From Streptomyces sp. DT2A-34 (GTDB lineage Bacteria > Actinomycetota > Actinomycetes > Streptomycetales > Streptomycetaceae), in assembly GCF_030499515.1 (NCBI RefSeq), contig NZ_JASTWJ010000001.1, positions 10,107,055 through 10,171,054 on the forward strand: a stretch of 64,000 nucleotides of DNA. Reading direction: 5' to 3'. The stretch's first letter is position 1. Every line of letters starts with the position of its first letter. Shown here piece by piece: positions 1-8,703 of this stretch. Both the position numbers and the translations under genes were made by a program. Under the pieces are notes generated by a model, which ran no database searches, was not told the DNA's origin, and saw nothing but the letters and a program-made list of their open reading frames with translations.

Positions 1-40
1 CAAGAGCGTCGACGACGCGAAGCGGGCACTCGAATCATGA
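1..40 (+). CDS. 3' end of an upstream gene (partial)
   Basis: An open frame enters from outside the window (codons in phase from base 2) and ends in TGA at 38-40. The visible C-terminus reads KSVDDAKRALES. The stop overlaps the ATG at 37 of the next gene in an ATGA arrangement, which implies translational coupling in one operon. Too little is visible to name the protein. Confidence 0.5.
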   Translation, partial: KSVDDAKRALES

Positions 41-363
41 CCGTGTCGCAGGCGTCGCAGACGTCACAGGTGTCGCGGGCCAAAGGCGTCGTGTGCGCGG
101 TCCTGCTGGTCATCGGCTGCCTCGTGGCAGGAGCCGCCACCGGTATCGCCTACCTGTCGCATCCGCTCGGGCCCTGGGACCACCAGGCTTTCGACCACAT
201 CCGGCTGTTCGGAAAGATCGGGCTCGCCTTCGCGTCGCTCACCGCACCGGTCGCTGTGCCGGCTGTCGCATGCGGCTGGCTACGGCCGTGGTGGATTGTT
301 CCGTGTGTGGTGGTCACGATGGCGGCGTGGGGACGCCTCACCGTGTTCTTTCCAGCGCACTGA
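37..363 (+). CDS. Small hypothetical membrane protein
   Basis: A 108-residue protein of unknown function. After a polar Ser/Gln/Thr-rich N-terminus it has three hydrophobic stretches, at about residues 18-40, 60-80 and 84-102, so it is probably a small integral membrane protein with three helices. No enzymatic motif is visible. The ATG overlaps the stop of the preceding gene by 4 nt, so it is likely the last gene of an operon that starts outside the window. It converges on the LacI-type gene; an 11-bp inverted repeat lies between them. No family was recognised. Confidence 0.6.
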   Translation: MTVSQASQTSQVSRAKGVVCAVLLVIGCLVAGAATGIAYLSHPLGPWDHQAFDHIRLFGKIGLAFASLTAPVAVPAVACGWLRPWWIVPCVVVTMAAWGRLTVFFPAH

Positions 364-384
364 CCTCGCCCGTCGGCGCCCTCG

Positions 385-433
385 CAGCAAGGCCGTTGCC
401 CTATTGACTCGGCCCGGGGCGCCGGCCTTGCTG
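385..433. terminator. Stem-loop between convergent genes
   Basis: CAGCAAGGCCG at 385-395 is exactly complementary to CGGCCTTGCTG at 423-433, giving an 11-bp stem with a 27-base loop. It lies between the ends of the small membrane protein gene and the lacI-type gene and is a plausible bidirectional terminator. There is no T-tract, which is common in Streptomyces. Confidence 0.45.
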
Positions 434-455
434 TGACCGCCCACGACCGCCGTTC

Positions 456-1562
456 TCAGCTTGCCGTACGCACCGAATCCCGGATCACCAACTGCGTGCT
501 CAACACGACGTGGTTGTCGGACGGGAAACCCACCTCGCGTTCCAGGGCGAGGCGTACGGCGGTGCGGCCCAGCTCCTCGTACGGGACGCGGACCGTGGTG
601 AGGGCCGGGGTCAGGTCGGCGGCGAACGGGACGTCGTCGAAGCCGACCACGGAGACATCGCGTGGGACGCGCAGACCGGCCTCGCGCAGGGCCGCCAGCG
701 CCCCCAACGCGACCACGTCGGACCCTGCGAAGACCGCCGTGAACTCGACGCCCGCGCGCAGCGCATCCCGGGTGCGCAGGTAGCCCGACTTCCGGGTGTA
801 GTCCCCGGCGGTGTCCAGCTCCTCCACGTACGGCGTGCCGTGGGCGCGCAGGGCGTCCTGGTGACCGAGGCGGCGCTCCTCCGCGCTGCTGAAGCCGGGA
901 GCGCCGCCGAGGAAGAGGACGCGCCGGTGGCCGGCCGTCAGCAGGTGCGCCGTGGCCTGGAAGGCGCCGCCGCGGTTGTCGTAGTCCACCACCGTCGCCG
1001 GCACGCCCTCGGGAAGGGGCGGCCGGCCGCACAGCACCAGCCGGGAACCCGCGGAGTCCAGCGCCTTGGCGTAGCCGGCCATCCGGCGGTGATAGGCGTC
1101 GTCCGGCACTGTGCCGCCGACGAGGACGACCGCCGCCGCGTGCTGTTCCCGCATGAGCTGGACGAGGTCGTCCTCCCGCTTTGTGTCGCCCTTGGTGGAG
1201 CACACCAGGCTCAGGCGCCCCCGGCTCCCGGCCTCCTGTTCCACTCCGGCGGCGACGTGGGCGAGTGACGGCCCGGTGATGTCCTGGAGGACGAGGGCGA
1301 TGGGGCCGGCGACGCGTCCGGAGAGCGCCTTGGCGTGGACGTTCACGACGTAGTGAAGGGAGTCGACGGCGGCCATGACGCGCTGCCTGGTTTCCGCGGA
1401 CACCGGATAGTTGCCCGCCAGGGTCCGGGAAACGGTTGCTACCGAGACACCGGCCTTCGCGGCGACATCACGGATGGTGCTCGGCCGGTCGGCCGATCGT
1501 GCTTTCCGCTTCGCCTTCTTCGCTCCGGGGCCGCCGGGTGGACCTTCTTCCTCGTCCGTCAC
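456..1562 (-). CDS. LacI-family transcriptional regulator
   Basis: A 368-residue LacI/GalR-type repressor. A basic leader (residues 1-28) precedes the helix-turn-helix (about 30-75; motif TIRDVAAKAGVSVATVSRTL), the hinge helix, and the periplasmic-binding-protein-like effector domain to the C-terminus. Length is normal for the family if the roughly 25-residue leader is allowed for. The GTG at 1562 is the annotated start; a later start is possible because the HTH begins only at about residue 29. It lies downstream of the GH97 gene on the same strand. The same 13-bp operator-like sequence is found upstream of both genes, so autoregulation and control of the glycosidase by a sugar effector are likely. 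Confidence 0.9.
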   Translation of the reverse strand: MTDEEEGPPGGPGAKKAKRKARSADRPSTIRDVAAKAGVSVATVSRTLAGNYPVSAETRQRVMAAVDSLHYVVNVHAKALSGRVAGPIALVLQDITGPSLAHVAAGVEQEAGSRGRLSLVCSTKGDTKREDDLVQLMREQHAAAVVLVGGTVPDDAYHRRMAGYAKALDSAGSRLVLCGRPPLPEGVPATVVDYDNRGGAFQATAHLLTAGHRRVLFLGGAPGFSSAEERRLGHQDALRAHGTPYVEELDTAGDYTRKSGYLRTRDALRAGVEFTAVFAGSDVVALGALAALREAGLRVPRDVSVVGFDDVPFAADLTPALTTVRVPYEELGRTAVRLALEREVGFPSDNHVVLSTQLVIRDSVRTAS

Positions 1563-1644
1563 GGCTCCGACGTTACTGCACCCGGCTTGGCCTTGTGAGC
1601 CCGTGGATCGGAGAAGTACTGGCCCACGTGGGCCGTGCGCCGGG

Positions 1645-1657
1645 GAAAACGTTTACC
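1645..1657 (-). promoter_or_regulatory. LacI-type operator upstream of the regulator
   Basis: On the minus strand this reads GGTAAACGTTTTC, a LacI/GalR-like near-palindrome centred on ACGT, between the GH97 stop and the lacI start. The identical 13 bases occur upstream of the GH97 gene at 3723-3735. Two copies in front of two neighbouring genes strongly suggest the binding site of the adjacent LacI-type protein. Confidence 0.65.
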
Positions 1658-1669
1658 CAAACCGTGTCG

Positions 1670-3655
1670 TCAGCTCGGTGTCAGGACCACCGCTTGGCCG
1701 CCCGCCGGGGCCATGGCCACGCTCAGCGTGGTCTCCGCGGTGACGATCCGGGTGCTGACCACGACCGGGGTCCGGTACGGGCTGGTGCCCGGGGTGCCGT
1801 CGGCGTAGACGGTCGCCGTGTAGGTTCCGCCGCCCAGGAACGACAGGGGGAGCGACAGCGTCCGGGACGTCTCGTTGGTCATGGCCCCGAGGTACCAGGT
1901 GTCGCCGGCCCGGCGGGCGACCGCCACGTACTCGCCGATCGACCCGGCCAGGGTCCGGCTCTCGTCCCAGGTGGTGGGGATGGCGTTGAACCAGGGCAGT
2001 CCCGGCCAGTTCGCGGGGTTGGCGTACTTGGACGGCTTGTCGTACCAGAAGAGGAAGTTGAGGGGCTGGTAGTACACCGCGGCCATCGCCATCTGGTGGG
2101 CGTTGGTCGTCTTGTCGCGTGACTGGCCGTAGCAGATGGTGTAGTCCATCGGGCCGCCGATGTTGCGGGCGAAGGGCAGCGTCACGTTGTGCGTGGCGGT
2201 CGGGAACTGCTCGTTGCCACGGACGCCTTCCAGGCTGATGTAGTTCGGGTACGTGCGCTCGTAGCCGAACGGCCGGACGTCGTCGTGCATGTCGATCAGC
2301 AACCGGTACTTGGCGGCCACCTCGGCCCAGTCGGTGATCTGGTTGGTCATCGTCTGGGTGCCGTCGTTGATGAAGCCGAGCTTGATGCCCGCGACGCCCC
2401 AGCTCTTGTAGAGGCCGAAGAGGGAGTCCGCGTCGGTCAGCGCGAGCCGGTTGACGTAGAGGAAGACGCCGACGCCCTTGCTCGTGGCGTACGAGATGAC
2501 CGACGGCAGGTCGATGGCGGCGATCGGCTTGGTCGCGTCGGGGGTGGTGAACTCGGGGCCGTACCAGCCGGCGTCGTACTCGATGTACTCAAGGCCCCGG
2601 GCCACGGCGAAGTCGACGCCCGCGAGGCCGGCGGCGGTGCTGAGCTCGCAGCGGAAGACCTTGCCCGGCTTGATCCACGAGGTGTCGGTCAGCGCGCTGG
2701 GCGGGGCCAGGTTGAGCACCAGTTCGGCGTTGTCGACCAGTTCGGCGTGGGTGGAACCGATGACCAGCGCGCGCCACGGCGTGGCGAACGGGGTTGTGAC
2801 CGTGCTGGTCGTCTCGACCGGGCCGGTGCCGCGGGCGGTGTGCTCCATCAGGAAGGCGGAGAGGGCGCGCGGCTGCCCCTCGACCGAACCGAGCATCAGG
2901 CGCGGGAAGTTCAGCCGGGAGGACTCGCAGATACAGGCGATGAGCCCGTCGTCGAGGGTCGCGGTCAGCGGCAGGTCGGTCAGGGGGCCGTTGTCCGTGG
3001 TCGAGGTGCCGGTGACGGGGATGGAGCCCGGCTCCACCGGGAGGTAGGCGTTCTCGTCGCGGGCACTGTAGACGGTGGTGTCGTCGGGGAAGACGAACGT
3101 CGTCAGCTCGTCGGAGAGGGTCGCGGTGCCCTCGCCGAGCAGGACGTAGCGCAGCGCGACACCGGTCTTGTAGGCGCGGATCCGGACGCCGAAGCCGATC
3201 CCCGAGGCGCTGTCCCGCAGGTCCCAACGCTGCTCCTGGTAGAGGTCGGTGACGGTGGCGTTGCGCCCGTACACCGGGGTCCAGGTGGTGCGGGTGGTCC
3301 GCTGCCGGTGACCGGTCACCGTCACGTCGTCGCCGAGGACGGTCCCGTCGCTCAGCCTGAGGCCCAGGACGGACGTGTCGATCACCGTCCTGCCGTTGTG
3401 CCGGGCGGACCACCGCAGCGCTCCGTCCACCACCGACATCGTGATGGCGTTGCCGCCCATGCGCGCGGTCGCGTCGACCGACTCCCGCACGACGGCCGCG
3501 TCATCCGCCGCGTGGGCCGGCCGCGCGGCGCCGACCCCCGCCGCGGCCAGACCGGCGGTGACGGCCGTGCCCTTGAGCATCCCCCGGCGCGACAGTGCCC
3601 CCGGGCTGCCGACTCCGTCCGGCGCGAGCTCTTCCCGGTCCTGTGACGTGATCAT
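1670..3655 (-). CDS. Secreted glycoside hydrolase family 97 (alpha-glycosidase)
   Basis: A 661-residue protein with a twin-arginine signal peptide (SRRGMLKG followed by a hydrophobic Ala/Gly stretch and an AHA-type cleavage site near residue 49), so it is probably exported folded by Tat. The mature part has the GH97 layout: N-terminal beta-sandwich (about 60-300), TIM barrel (about 310-580) with the family signatures ERTYPNYISLEGVRGNE and THNVTLPF/GPMDYT, and a C-terminal beta-sandwich. GH97 enzymes are alpha-glucosidases or alpha-galactosidases; the sequence alone does not settle which. A LacI-type operator lies about 70 bp upstream of the start, and the regulator is the next gene, so induction by an alpha-linked oligosaccharide is likely. 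Confidence 0.88.
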   Translation of the reverse strand: MITSQDREELAPDGVGSPGALSRRGMLKGTAVTAGLAAAGVGAARPAHAADDAAVVRESVDATARMGGNAITMSVVDGALRWSARHNGRTVIDTSVLGLRLSDGTVLGDDVTVTGHRQRTTRTTWTPVYGRNATVTDLYQEQRWDLRDSASGIGFGVRIRAYKTGVALRYVLLGEGTATLSDELTTFVFPDDTTVYSARDENAYLPVEPGSIPVTGTSTTDNGPLTDLPLTATLDDGLIACICESSRLNFPRLMLGSVEGQPRALSAFLMEHTARGTGPVETTSTVTTPFATPWRALVIGSTHAELVDNAELVLNLAPPSALTDTSWIKPGKVFRCELSTAAGLAGVDFAVARGLEYIEYDAGWYGPEFTTPDATKPIAAIDLPSVISYATSKGVGVFLYVNRLALTDADSLFGLYKSWGVAGIKLGFINDGTQTMTNQITDWAEVAAKYRLLIDMHDDVRPFGYERTYPNYISLEGVRGNEQFPTATHNVTLPFARNIGGPMDYTICYGQSRDKTTNAHQMAMAAVYYQPLNFLFWYDKPSKYANPANWPGLPWFNAIPTTWDESRTLAGSIGEYVAVARRAGDTWYLGAMTNETSRTLSLPLSFLGGGTYTATVYADGTPGTSPYRTPVVVSTRIVTAETTLSVAMAPAGGQAVVLTPS

Positions 3656-3722
3656 CTTGGAAGGGGCCTCTCCATTGAGCGCCGCGTCGGTGCACGGCTC
3701 GATCCGGGCGGAGGATGCGTGC

Positions 3723-3735
3723 GGTAAACGTTTTC
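3723..3735 (+). promoter_or_regulatory. LacI-type operator upstream of the GH97 gene
   Basis: GGTAAACGTTTTC, identical to the reverse complement of 1645-1657 and about 70 bp upstream of the GH97 start. It is the likely operator of the adjacent LacI-family regulator. Confidence 0.65.
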
Positions 3736-3900
3736 TGCCTGGGGAATGTTCTACGCGTCGATGTGAGGCGGGGTCAAGAGTGCGGTCGGGAGCGGGCTCA
3801 GGGCCTCGGGGGATGACCGTCGCGCCCCTGGGAACCCGCCCCCGATGCGTACCTCGGCGTACCGCCCTGCACGGGTGAGGTAACGTCCGAGCGGTATGTC

Positions 3901-5466
3901 GTGAATAAGGTTCAGGACGAGGTGAAGGCCGACGTGGCTGGCAGAGAGGGCGGGGTCCGTCAGGCGGGCGGGCGGGACGTCGACGCCTCGGTGTGGGCGG
4001 AGGAGTTGCTGGACCACCTGCGGCCGACCGGGCAGGACATCCCTCGGGTCGTCGCCTGGCTCGCGGACGCCGTGCAGGGCACCGCCTCGCTGCAGGACGA
4101 CACCGGAACGCTCCTCGGCGGCATACGCGCGACCCTGGACGAGCACCTCGTCGCGGCCGTCACCGCCGGCCGTATCGCCTCCGCCGCCTGGGAGGGCCAG
4201 GGCCGTCACCTGCGCCTGGTCAGGGTGGCGCACCCGAACCGGCCGTCGGCCGGCGTCCTCGCGGTGTCGCGCGAGACCCCCTTCGACCGGCGCACCTCCG
4301 ACATCGTCACGCACACCGTCCAGGTGATCGAACTCCTGCTCAAGGCGAGCGAGATGACCGCCGCCGGACGCCGGCTGCAGAGGGCGACGTCCGATCTGCG
4401 CCTGGCGATCCTGCAGTTGCTGATGGTGGAGGACACCGTCTCCGCACGCCGGGTGGCCGCGGGACTGTGGCCCGGACTGCTCGACACCGACACCGCCTGC
4501 GTCCACGTCGTCGAGGGCACCGCCGAGGACCGGGACCGGTTGGCCGGGGAGTGCATCGACGCGACAGGCGAACGGGCGCTGGTCGTGCTCTGCCCGGCGG
4601 TCGACGAACACGTCATCGTCGTGACGCCCGGCGAGGCCGAGGCCCAGGAACTGCGCTCGCTGATCGGCCCACGCCCCCGCACCTTCCTCGGCGGCAGCGC
4701 CCGGCAGAGCCTGGCCCGCACGGCCACCGCGTACGGCCAGGCCGTCAGTGCCCTCGCCGTCGCGCACTTCCGCCCGGACAAGGCCGCGGTCTACGCCGAA
4801 CGCACCCACCCCGAGCGCCTGACCGACCCGGCGGCACTGCGCGGCTGGACGGCCCGGCTGCTGCACCCGCTCGACACCCTGCCGCACCACACCCGCGCCG
4901 AACTGCTCGCCACCACCCGGCTGGGCCTGGAGTTCACCGCCGTCAACGCGGCCAAGGTGCTGGGCGTCAGCCGCAACACCGTCCGCGCCCGCATGGAACG
5001 CGTGGAAGCCCTCCTGCGCACGGACTTCGCCGACCTGACCGCCCGTGCCGTGGTCCACCTGGCGCTCAACAGCCAGGTGAGCCTGGCGGACGCACCGGCC
5101 GACACCGGCTCCTCCGCAGCGGCCCACACCTCGCTGCACGACCTGCTGTCCGGGCCCGCCATGCGCACCTGGGCACGGGAACTCCTCGCCCGCCTGGAGG
5201 ACGACACCCGGGACCTGCGCCGCACCCTGCGCGCCTGGATCGCCGAGGGCGGCAACGCCGAACGCGCCGCGCAGACCCTCGGCGTCCACGCCCAGACCGT
5301 CCGCGAGCACGTCCGCAGCGCGGAACCCGTCCTCGAACGGCAACTCCTCGCCGGCGGCAGCGACCTGTACGAGGTCGTCCTGGCCCATCTCGTCGTGGGC
5401 GACCTGGATCAGCCCGCGCTGCACGGGGCGAAACCGGGCCTTCCGGACTCACCTGTGCACAGGTGA
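3901..5466 (+). CDS. PucR/CdaR-type regulator with two C-terminal HTH regions
   Basis: A 521-residue regulator. The N-terminal half (about 20-170) looks like a GAF/sensor-type domain. The middle (about 165-300) resembles the degenerate GGDEF-like region of CdaR/PucR proteins. The typical PucR HTH follows (about 325-390; FTAVNAAKVLGVSRNTVRAR). A second, related HTH lies near the C-terminus (about 440-490; NAERAAQTLGVHAQTVREHV), which makes the protein longer than most PucR regulators. The start is the GTG at 3901; GTG and ATG alternatives inside the first 15 codons cannot be excluded. It is transcribed divergently from the GH97 gene and converges on the conservon P450s. Target and ligand are unknown. 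Confidence 0.8.
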   Translation: MNKVQDEVKADVAGREGGVRQAGGRDVDASVWAEELLDHLRPTGQDIPRVVAWLADAVQGTASLQDDTGTLLGGIRATLDEHLVAAVTAGRIASAAWEGQGRHLRLVRVAHPNRPSAGVLAVSRETPFDRRTSDIVTHTVQVIELLLKASEMTAAGRRLQRATSDLRLAILQLLMVEDTVSARRVAAGLWPGLLDTDTACVHVVEGTAEDRDRLAGECIDATGERALVVLCPAVDEHVIVVTPGEAEAQELRSLIGPRPRTFLGGSARQSLARTATAYGQAVSALAVAHFRPDKAAVYAERTHPERLTDPAALRGWTARLLHPLDTLPHHTRAELLATTRLGLEFTAVNAAKVLGVSRNTVRARMERVEALLRTDFADLTARAVVHLALNSQVSLADAPADTGSSAAAHTSLHDLLSGPAMRTWARELLARLEDDTRDLRRTLRAWIAEGGNAERAAQTLGVHAQTVREHVRSAEPVLERQLLAGGSDLYEVVLAHLVVGDLDQPALHGAKPGLPDSPVHR

Positions 5467-5470
5467 GTCC
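5445..5470. repeat. 26-bp perfect palindrome at the end of the PucR-type gene
   Basis: Bases 5445-5457 are the exact reverse complement of 5458-5470, with no spacer. The element covers the last codons and stop of the regulator gene and is followed by a C/G-rich segment but no T-run. It may be a terminator for convergent transcripts (as a hairpin needing a few unpaired centre bases) or a protein binding site. Confidence 0.7.
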
Positions 5471-5588
5471 CACGGGCGCCGCAGCGGGCATTGATGCGAT
5501 ACCCAATCTGCCCGCGTAGACGTAAGTTCGACTCGCCGCGGGGGCACGACCGGAACGGGGGACCGGTCGCGTCCCCGCTTCCGGCCGT

Positions 5589-6821
5589 TCAGGCCCGCAA
5601 CCGCACCGGAATCTCCTGCCAGCCGAACGCGATGAACGACGGCACCTGACGCAACTCGTCCTCACCGACGGCAAGCCGAAGGTCCGGGAAGCGGTCGAAG
5701 AGGGCGGGCAACGCCGTCAGGGCCTCCACGCGAGCGAGCGGGGCGCCGATGCACCGGTGCACCCCGATCCCGAACGCCAGATGGTCGTCGGCCCCGCGCG
5801 ACGCGTCGAAGCCGGCCGCGTCCGGCCCGTAGCGCACCGGGTCCAGCCCGGCGGCGGCGTACGTCGTGATGATCGCGTCCCCGGCCGCGATGGTCACGTC
5901 CCCGACCTTGATGTCGCTGACGGCGAACCGCAGGGGGAGCGACGCGATCGACGGGTGCACCCGCAGCGTCTCGTCGATCACCGCGTCCCAGCCGATCTCC
6001 CCTGACCGTACGGCGGCCAGTTGCTCGGGGTGCGTCAGCAGGGCGACGACCGCGTTGCCGATGAGATTGACGGTCGTCTCGAAACCGGCACCGATCACCA
6101 GCAGCAGCGTGTACAGCAACTCCTCGTCGCTGAGCCGGTCGCCGTCCTCGTCGCGCACCCGGATCAGCTCGGTCGTCAGATCGTCCCCGGGGTGCTCGCT
6201 GCGGTGGGCGATCAGCGCCCCCAGCACCGCACCGATCTGCTGCTGCACGAACGCGGCGTGCTCCGGACTCGGGTCGGAGGTGTCCATGATGGCCGCGATG
6301 AGCGCTCCGGTGTCCTCCCGCAACTCCTCGGGCACACCGAACAGTTCGCAGATCATCCGCATCGGCAGGGGGTGGGCGAGCCCGGCCTTGAGGTCGATGA
6401 CCGAGCTGCCGTCATCCAGCGCGTCGAGCAACTCCGTGGTGATCGCCTCCACCCGTGGCCGCATCATCTCCGTACGCCGCTGCGTGAAGCTCGGCGCGAC
6501 CAGCTTGCGCAGCCGCGTGTGGTCGGCGCCGTAGGTGGAGAGCATGTTGACCACCCCGAGCCAGCCCAGGATCCAGGCCCAGGAGGGGTGTTCCGCAATC
6601 TCGGGCCACAGTCGCCAGTGCTGTCGCGGATCCTTGCTGACCTGCGGGTCGAGGATGAGCTCCTTGAGGGTGTCGTAGCCCGTGGGAGCCCATGCGGGGA
6701 TGGAGCCGGGCAGCTCCACGGGCACGATCGGGCCGAGGGCGCGCAGTCGGGCGCTCTCGCCGGGGATGTCGGCGCCGAAGGGGTCGATGGCGACGCGGTC
6801 GATGCGGTCGGTCACGGTCAC
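5589..6821 (-). CDS. Cytochrome P450 (CYP154-like, conservon partner)
   Basis: A 410-residue soluble bacterial P450 with all hallmarks: I-helix GAGFETT, K-helix ExxR as DETLR, and the haem-binding loop FGIGVHRCIGAP whose Cys ligates iron. The GTG at 6821 is chosen because it overlaps the stop of the preceding P450 gene in a GTGA junction; the longer open frame upstream is only an antisense/offset extension. It is the last gene of the conservon operon. In S. coelicolor, conservons of this kind carry pairs of CYP157- and CYP154/156-type P450s, and this gene fits the canonical member of the pair. Substrate is unknown, and redox partners are not encoded here. Confidence 0.9.
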   Translation of the reverse strand: MTVTDRIDRVAIDPFGADIPGESARLRALGPIVPVELPGSIPAWAPTGYDTLKELILDPQVSKDPRQHWRLWPEIAEHPSWAWILGWLGVVNMLSTYGADHTRLRKLVAPSFTQRRTEMMRPRVEAITTELLDALDDGSSVIDLKAGLAHPLPMRMICELFGVPEELREDTGALIAAIMDTSDPSPEHAAFVQQQIGAVLGALIAHRSEHPGDDLTTELIRVRDEDGDRLSDEELLYTLLLVIGAGFETTVNLIGNAVVALLTHPEQLAAVRSGEIGWDAVIDETLRVHPSIASLPLRFAVSDIKVGDVTIAAGDAIITTYAAAGLDPVRYGPDAAGFDASRGADDHLAFGIGVHRCIGAPLARVEALTALPALFDRFPDLRLAVGEDELRQVPSFIAFGWQEIPVRLRA

Positions 6822-8056
6822 GACGGAACTCCTGGCTGGTCGGGGGAGCGGGGGCTGAACCGGACGGGCAGGGCGGTCAGGGAGCGGTGGAAGGGGCCGG
6901 GCCGCCAGGTCAGGCGCTCGCGGGGCAGGACCGGCTCCAGGTCGGGCAGCCACTGGGTGAGCCGTTCGATCGCCTCGGTGGCGATGAGCAGCGTGTGCTG
7001 CCGGACCGGGCAGGCGTGCGGGCCCGCCGACCAGGACAGGTGCGAGGCGTCCCTGGGGTGGCGGCCGCTGGTGATCTCCCGCTCGGCGAAGCACGTGAGC
7101 GCCCCGTAGGAGACGACCACCGGCACCGCGGCCCTGATCCACGTGCCGTGGAAGGACACGGGTGTGCGGGCGTAGTGGATGCCGTAGTTCGCCAGGGGTG
7201 TCTCGTGGTGGAGCACCTCCACCACCGCGTCCGTCACGGGACGGGCACCGCTGGTCAGGGTGGAGTAGTACAGCGGGTTGCCGAGGATGCGGGAGAGCGC
7301 GTTCGACACCAGGTTGGCGGTGGGCTCGTGGCCGGCGCCGAGGGTGAGGAACACCTGCCAGGTGACCTCCTCCGAGGTGAGCCCGGCAGGGTGGTCCAGC
7401 AGCCGGCTCGGCAGGTCGTCGCCCCGCCGCTCCGTCTTGGCCGCGATCAGCTCCAGGATGTAACCGCCGTACTCCGCCTCGCCCTCGGCCGCTTCGGCGC
7501 CGCCCTCCATCATCTTGCCGAGCGCCACGTGGAGCCGGTCGCTGTGACTGTCCGGCAGCCCGAAGAGGCTGTTGAAGACCAACGCCATCAGCGGACGCGT
7601 GAACTCGCCCACCAGATCCGCCTCGCCCTTCGGCCCGAACCGGCCCACCAGCACCCGCACCGCCCGGTGCACTCGCGCCCGCAGGTCGTGCGGCTCGATC
7701 CGGTCGAAGGTGTCGATCAGCGAGGTGCGGTACCGGACATGGGCCGCGCCGTCGGCGAACAGCGAGTTGGGCCGCCAGCGCATCATGCCCAGGACCGGCG
7801 AGTCGTCGGCGACGGTCGACTCCCACGGCCGCGGGTCGTGCGAGAACGTGTCCGTGTCGTGCAGCAGATCCAGCGCCGCGCGCCGGTCGGTGACGACATA
7901 CGCCGGCACGCCCGGCGCCAACTCGCCCCAGCCGACCGGGCCCTGGGCGCGCAGGGCCTCGTAATACGGGTACGGATCCAGCGCGAAGGCGTCCTCCCAC
8001 AGGCGCACGGGCGCCGAGCGGGAGAAGGCCTGCCGGTCGGGGGAGTGGGCGGTCAC
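6818..8056 (-). CDS. Atypical cytochrome P450 lacking ExxR (CYP157-like)
   Basis: A 412-residue P450-fold protein. The haem loop reads WSAGPHACPVR, keeping Gly-x-His-x-Cys but with Trp for the usual Phe. The I-helix motif is GAGHEPT rather than the usual AGxE/DTT. At the K-helix, where ExxR is expected, the sequence is EVLHHE, so the Arg is missing. Loss of ExxR is known for the CYP157 family, whose genes sit in Streptomyces conservons, which supports that assignment. Start GTG at 8056 and stop both form 4-nt overlaps with neighbours, so it is tightly coupled to the GTPase gene and to the canonical P450. Confidence 0.88.
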   Translation of the reverse strand: MTAHSPDRQAFSRSAPVRLWEDAFALDPYPYYEALRAQGPVGWGELAPGVPAYVVTDRRAALDLLHDTDTFSHDPRPWESTVADDSPVLGMMRWRPNSLFADGAAHVRYRTSLIDTFDRIEPHDLRARVHRAVRVLVGRFGPKGEADLVGEFTRPLMALVFNSLFGLPDSHSDRLHVALGKMMEGGAEAAEGEAEYGGYILELIAAKTERRGDDLPSRLLDHPAGLTSEEVTWQVFLTLGAGHEPTANLVSNALSRILGNPLYYSTLTSGARPVTDAVVEVLHHETPLANYGIHYARTPVSFHGTWIRAAVPVVVSYGALTCFAEREITSGRHPRDASHLSWSAGPHACPVRQHTLLIATEAIERLTQWLPDLEPVLPRERLTWRPGPFHRSLTALPVRFSPRSPDQPGVPS

Positions 8057-8703
8057 CGGTCCTCCGGAGCGTGACGGTTGATCAGGTACTGGACCAGCGC
8101 GAGCAGCGCGTCGAGGGACGAGTCGGCGTCCCGTGCGTCACACGTCACCATCGGCGAGTCCGCGTCCAGGTCCAGGGCGGCGCGCAGCTGTTCCTCCGTG
8201 TAGTGGCGGGGCGCGTCCGCAAAGGCGTTGAAGGCGACGGCGTACGGCAGCCCCGACTCCTCCACCAGCCCCAGCACGTCGAACGACGCGTCGATCCGAC
8301 GGCTGTCGACCAGGACCAGGGCGCCCAGCGCGCCGTAGGCGATGTCGTCCCACAGCGCCCGGAACCGCTCCTGCCCGGGCGTGCCGAACAGATACAGCAC
8401 GACCCCGCCCGGCAGGCTGATCCGGCCGAAGTCGACGGCGACGGTGGTCGTCGACTTGTCCCGCACCCCGGCGAGATCGTCCACCTGCGCGGACGCCTCG
8501 CTGAGCGGCTCCTCGGTGTGCAGGGGCCGGATCTCGGAGACCGAGTCGATCAGCGTCGTCTTGCCCACGCCGAAGGGGCCGGCGACCAGGATCTTGACCA
8601 GGTCGAGAGCGGTGTCGGGCAGGTGAATGCCGGCGGCCGCATCAGAGGTCTCACCAACTGCTTTGACGGTACGGCTAGTGGTGCTTGAGGGCGCGAAGGC
8701 CAT
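8053..8703 (-). CDS. cvnD: Conservon small GTP-binding protein (CvnD)
   Basis: A 216-residue P-loop GTPase of the Streptomyces conservon type. It shows Walker A GPFGVGKTT (about residues 43-51), the switch II element FGTPGQERFR and the region VALVLVDSRR/FNAF in place of the classical NKxD. The N-terminal 35 residues are a polar extension. It overlaps the DUF742 gene by 29 nt upstream and the first P450 gene by 4 nt downstream. In the studied conservon, CvnA-D form a membrane-associated complex resembling eukaryotic G-protein signalling; here it probably relays a signal from the kinase-like CvnA to the P450s or to development. Confidence 0.9.
   Translation of the reverse strand: MAFAPSSTTSRTVKAVGETSDAAAGIHLPDTALDLVKILVAGPFGVGKTTLIDSVSEIRPLHTEEPLSEASAQVDDLAGVRDKSTTTVAVDFGRISLPGGVVLYLFGTPGQERFRALWDDIAYGALGALVLVDSRRIDASFDVLGLVEESGLPYAVAFNAFADAPRHYTEEQLRAALDLDADSPMVTCDARDADSSLDALLALVQYLINRHAPEDR

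Noticed and set aside
6822..8000. N-terminal extension of the canonical P450 frame to 8000
   Set aside because: The extension is in another frame opposite/over the second P450 and has no homology; the GTG at 6821 gives a normal P450 length and a GTGA junction.
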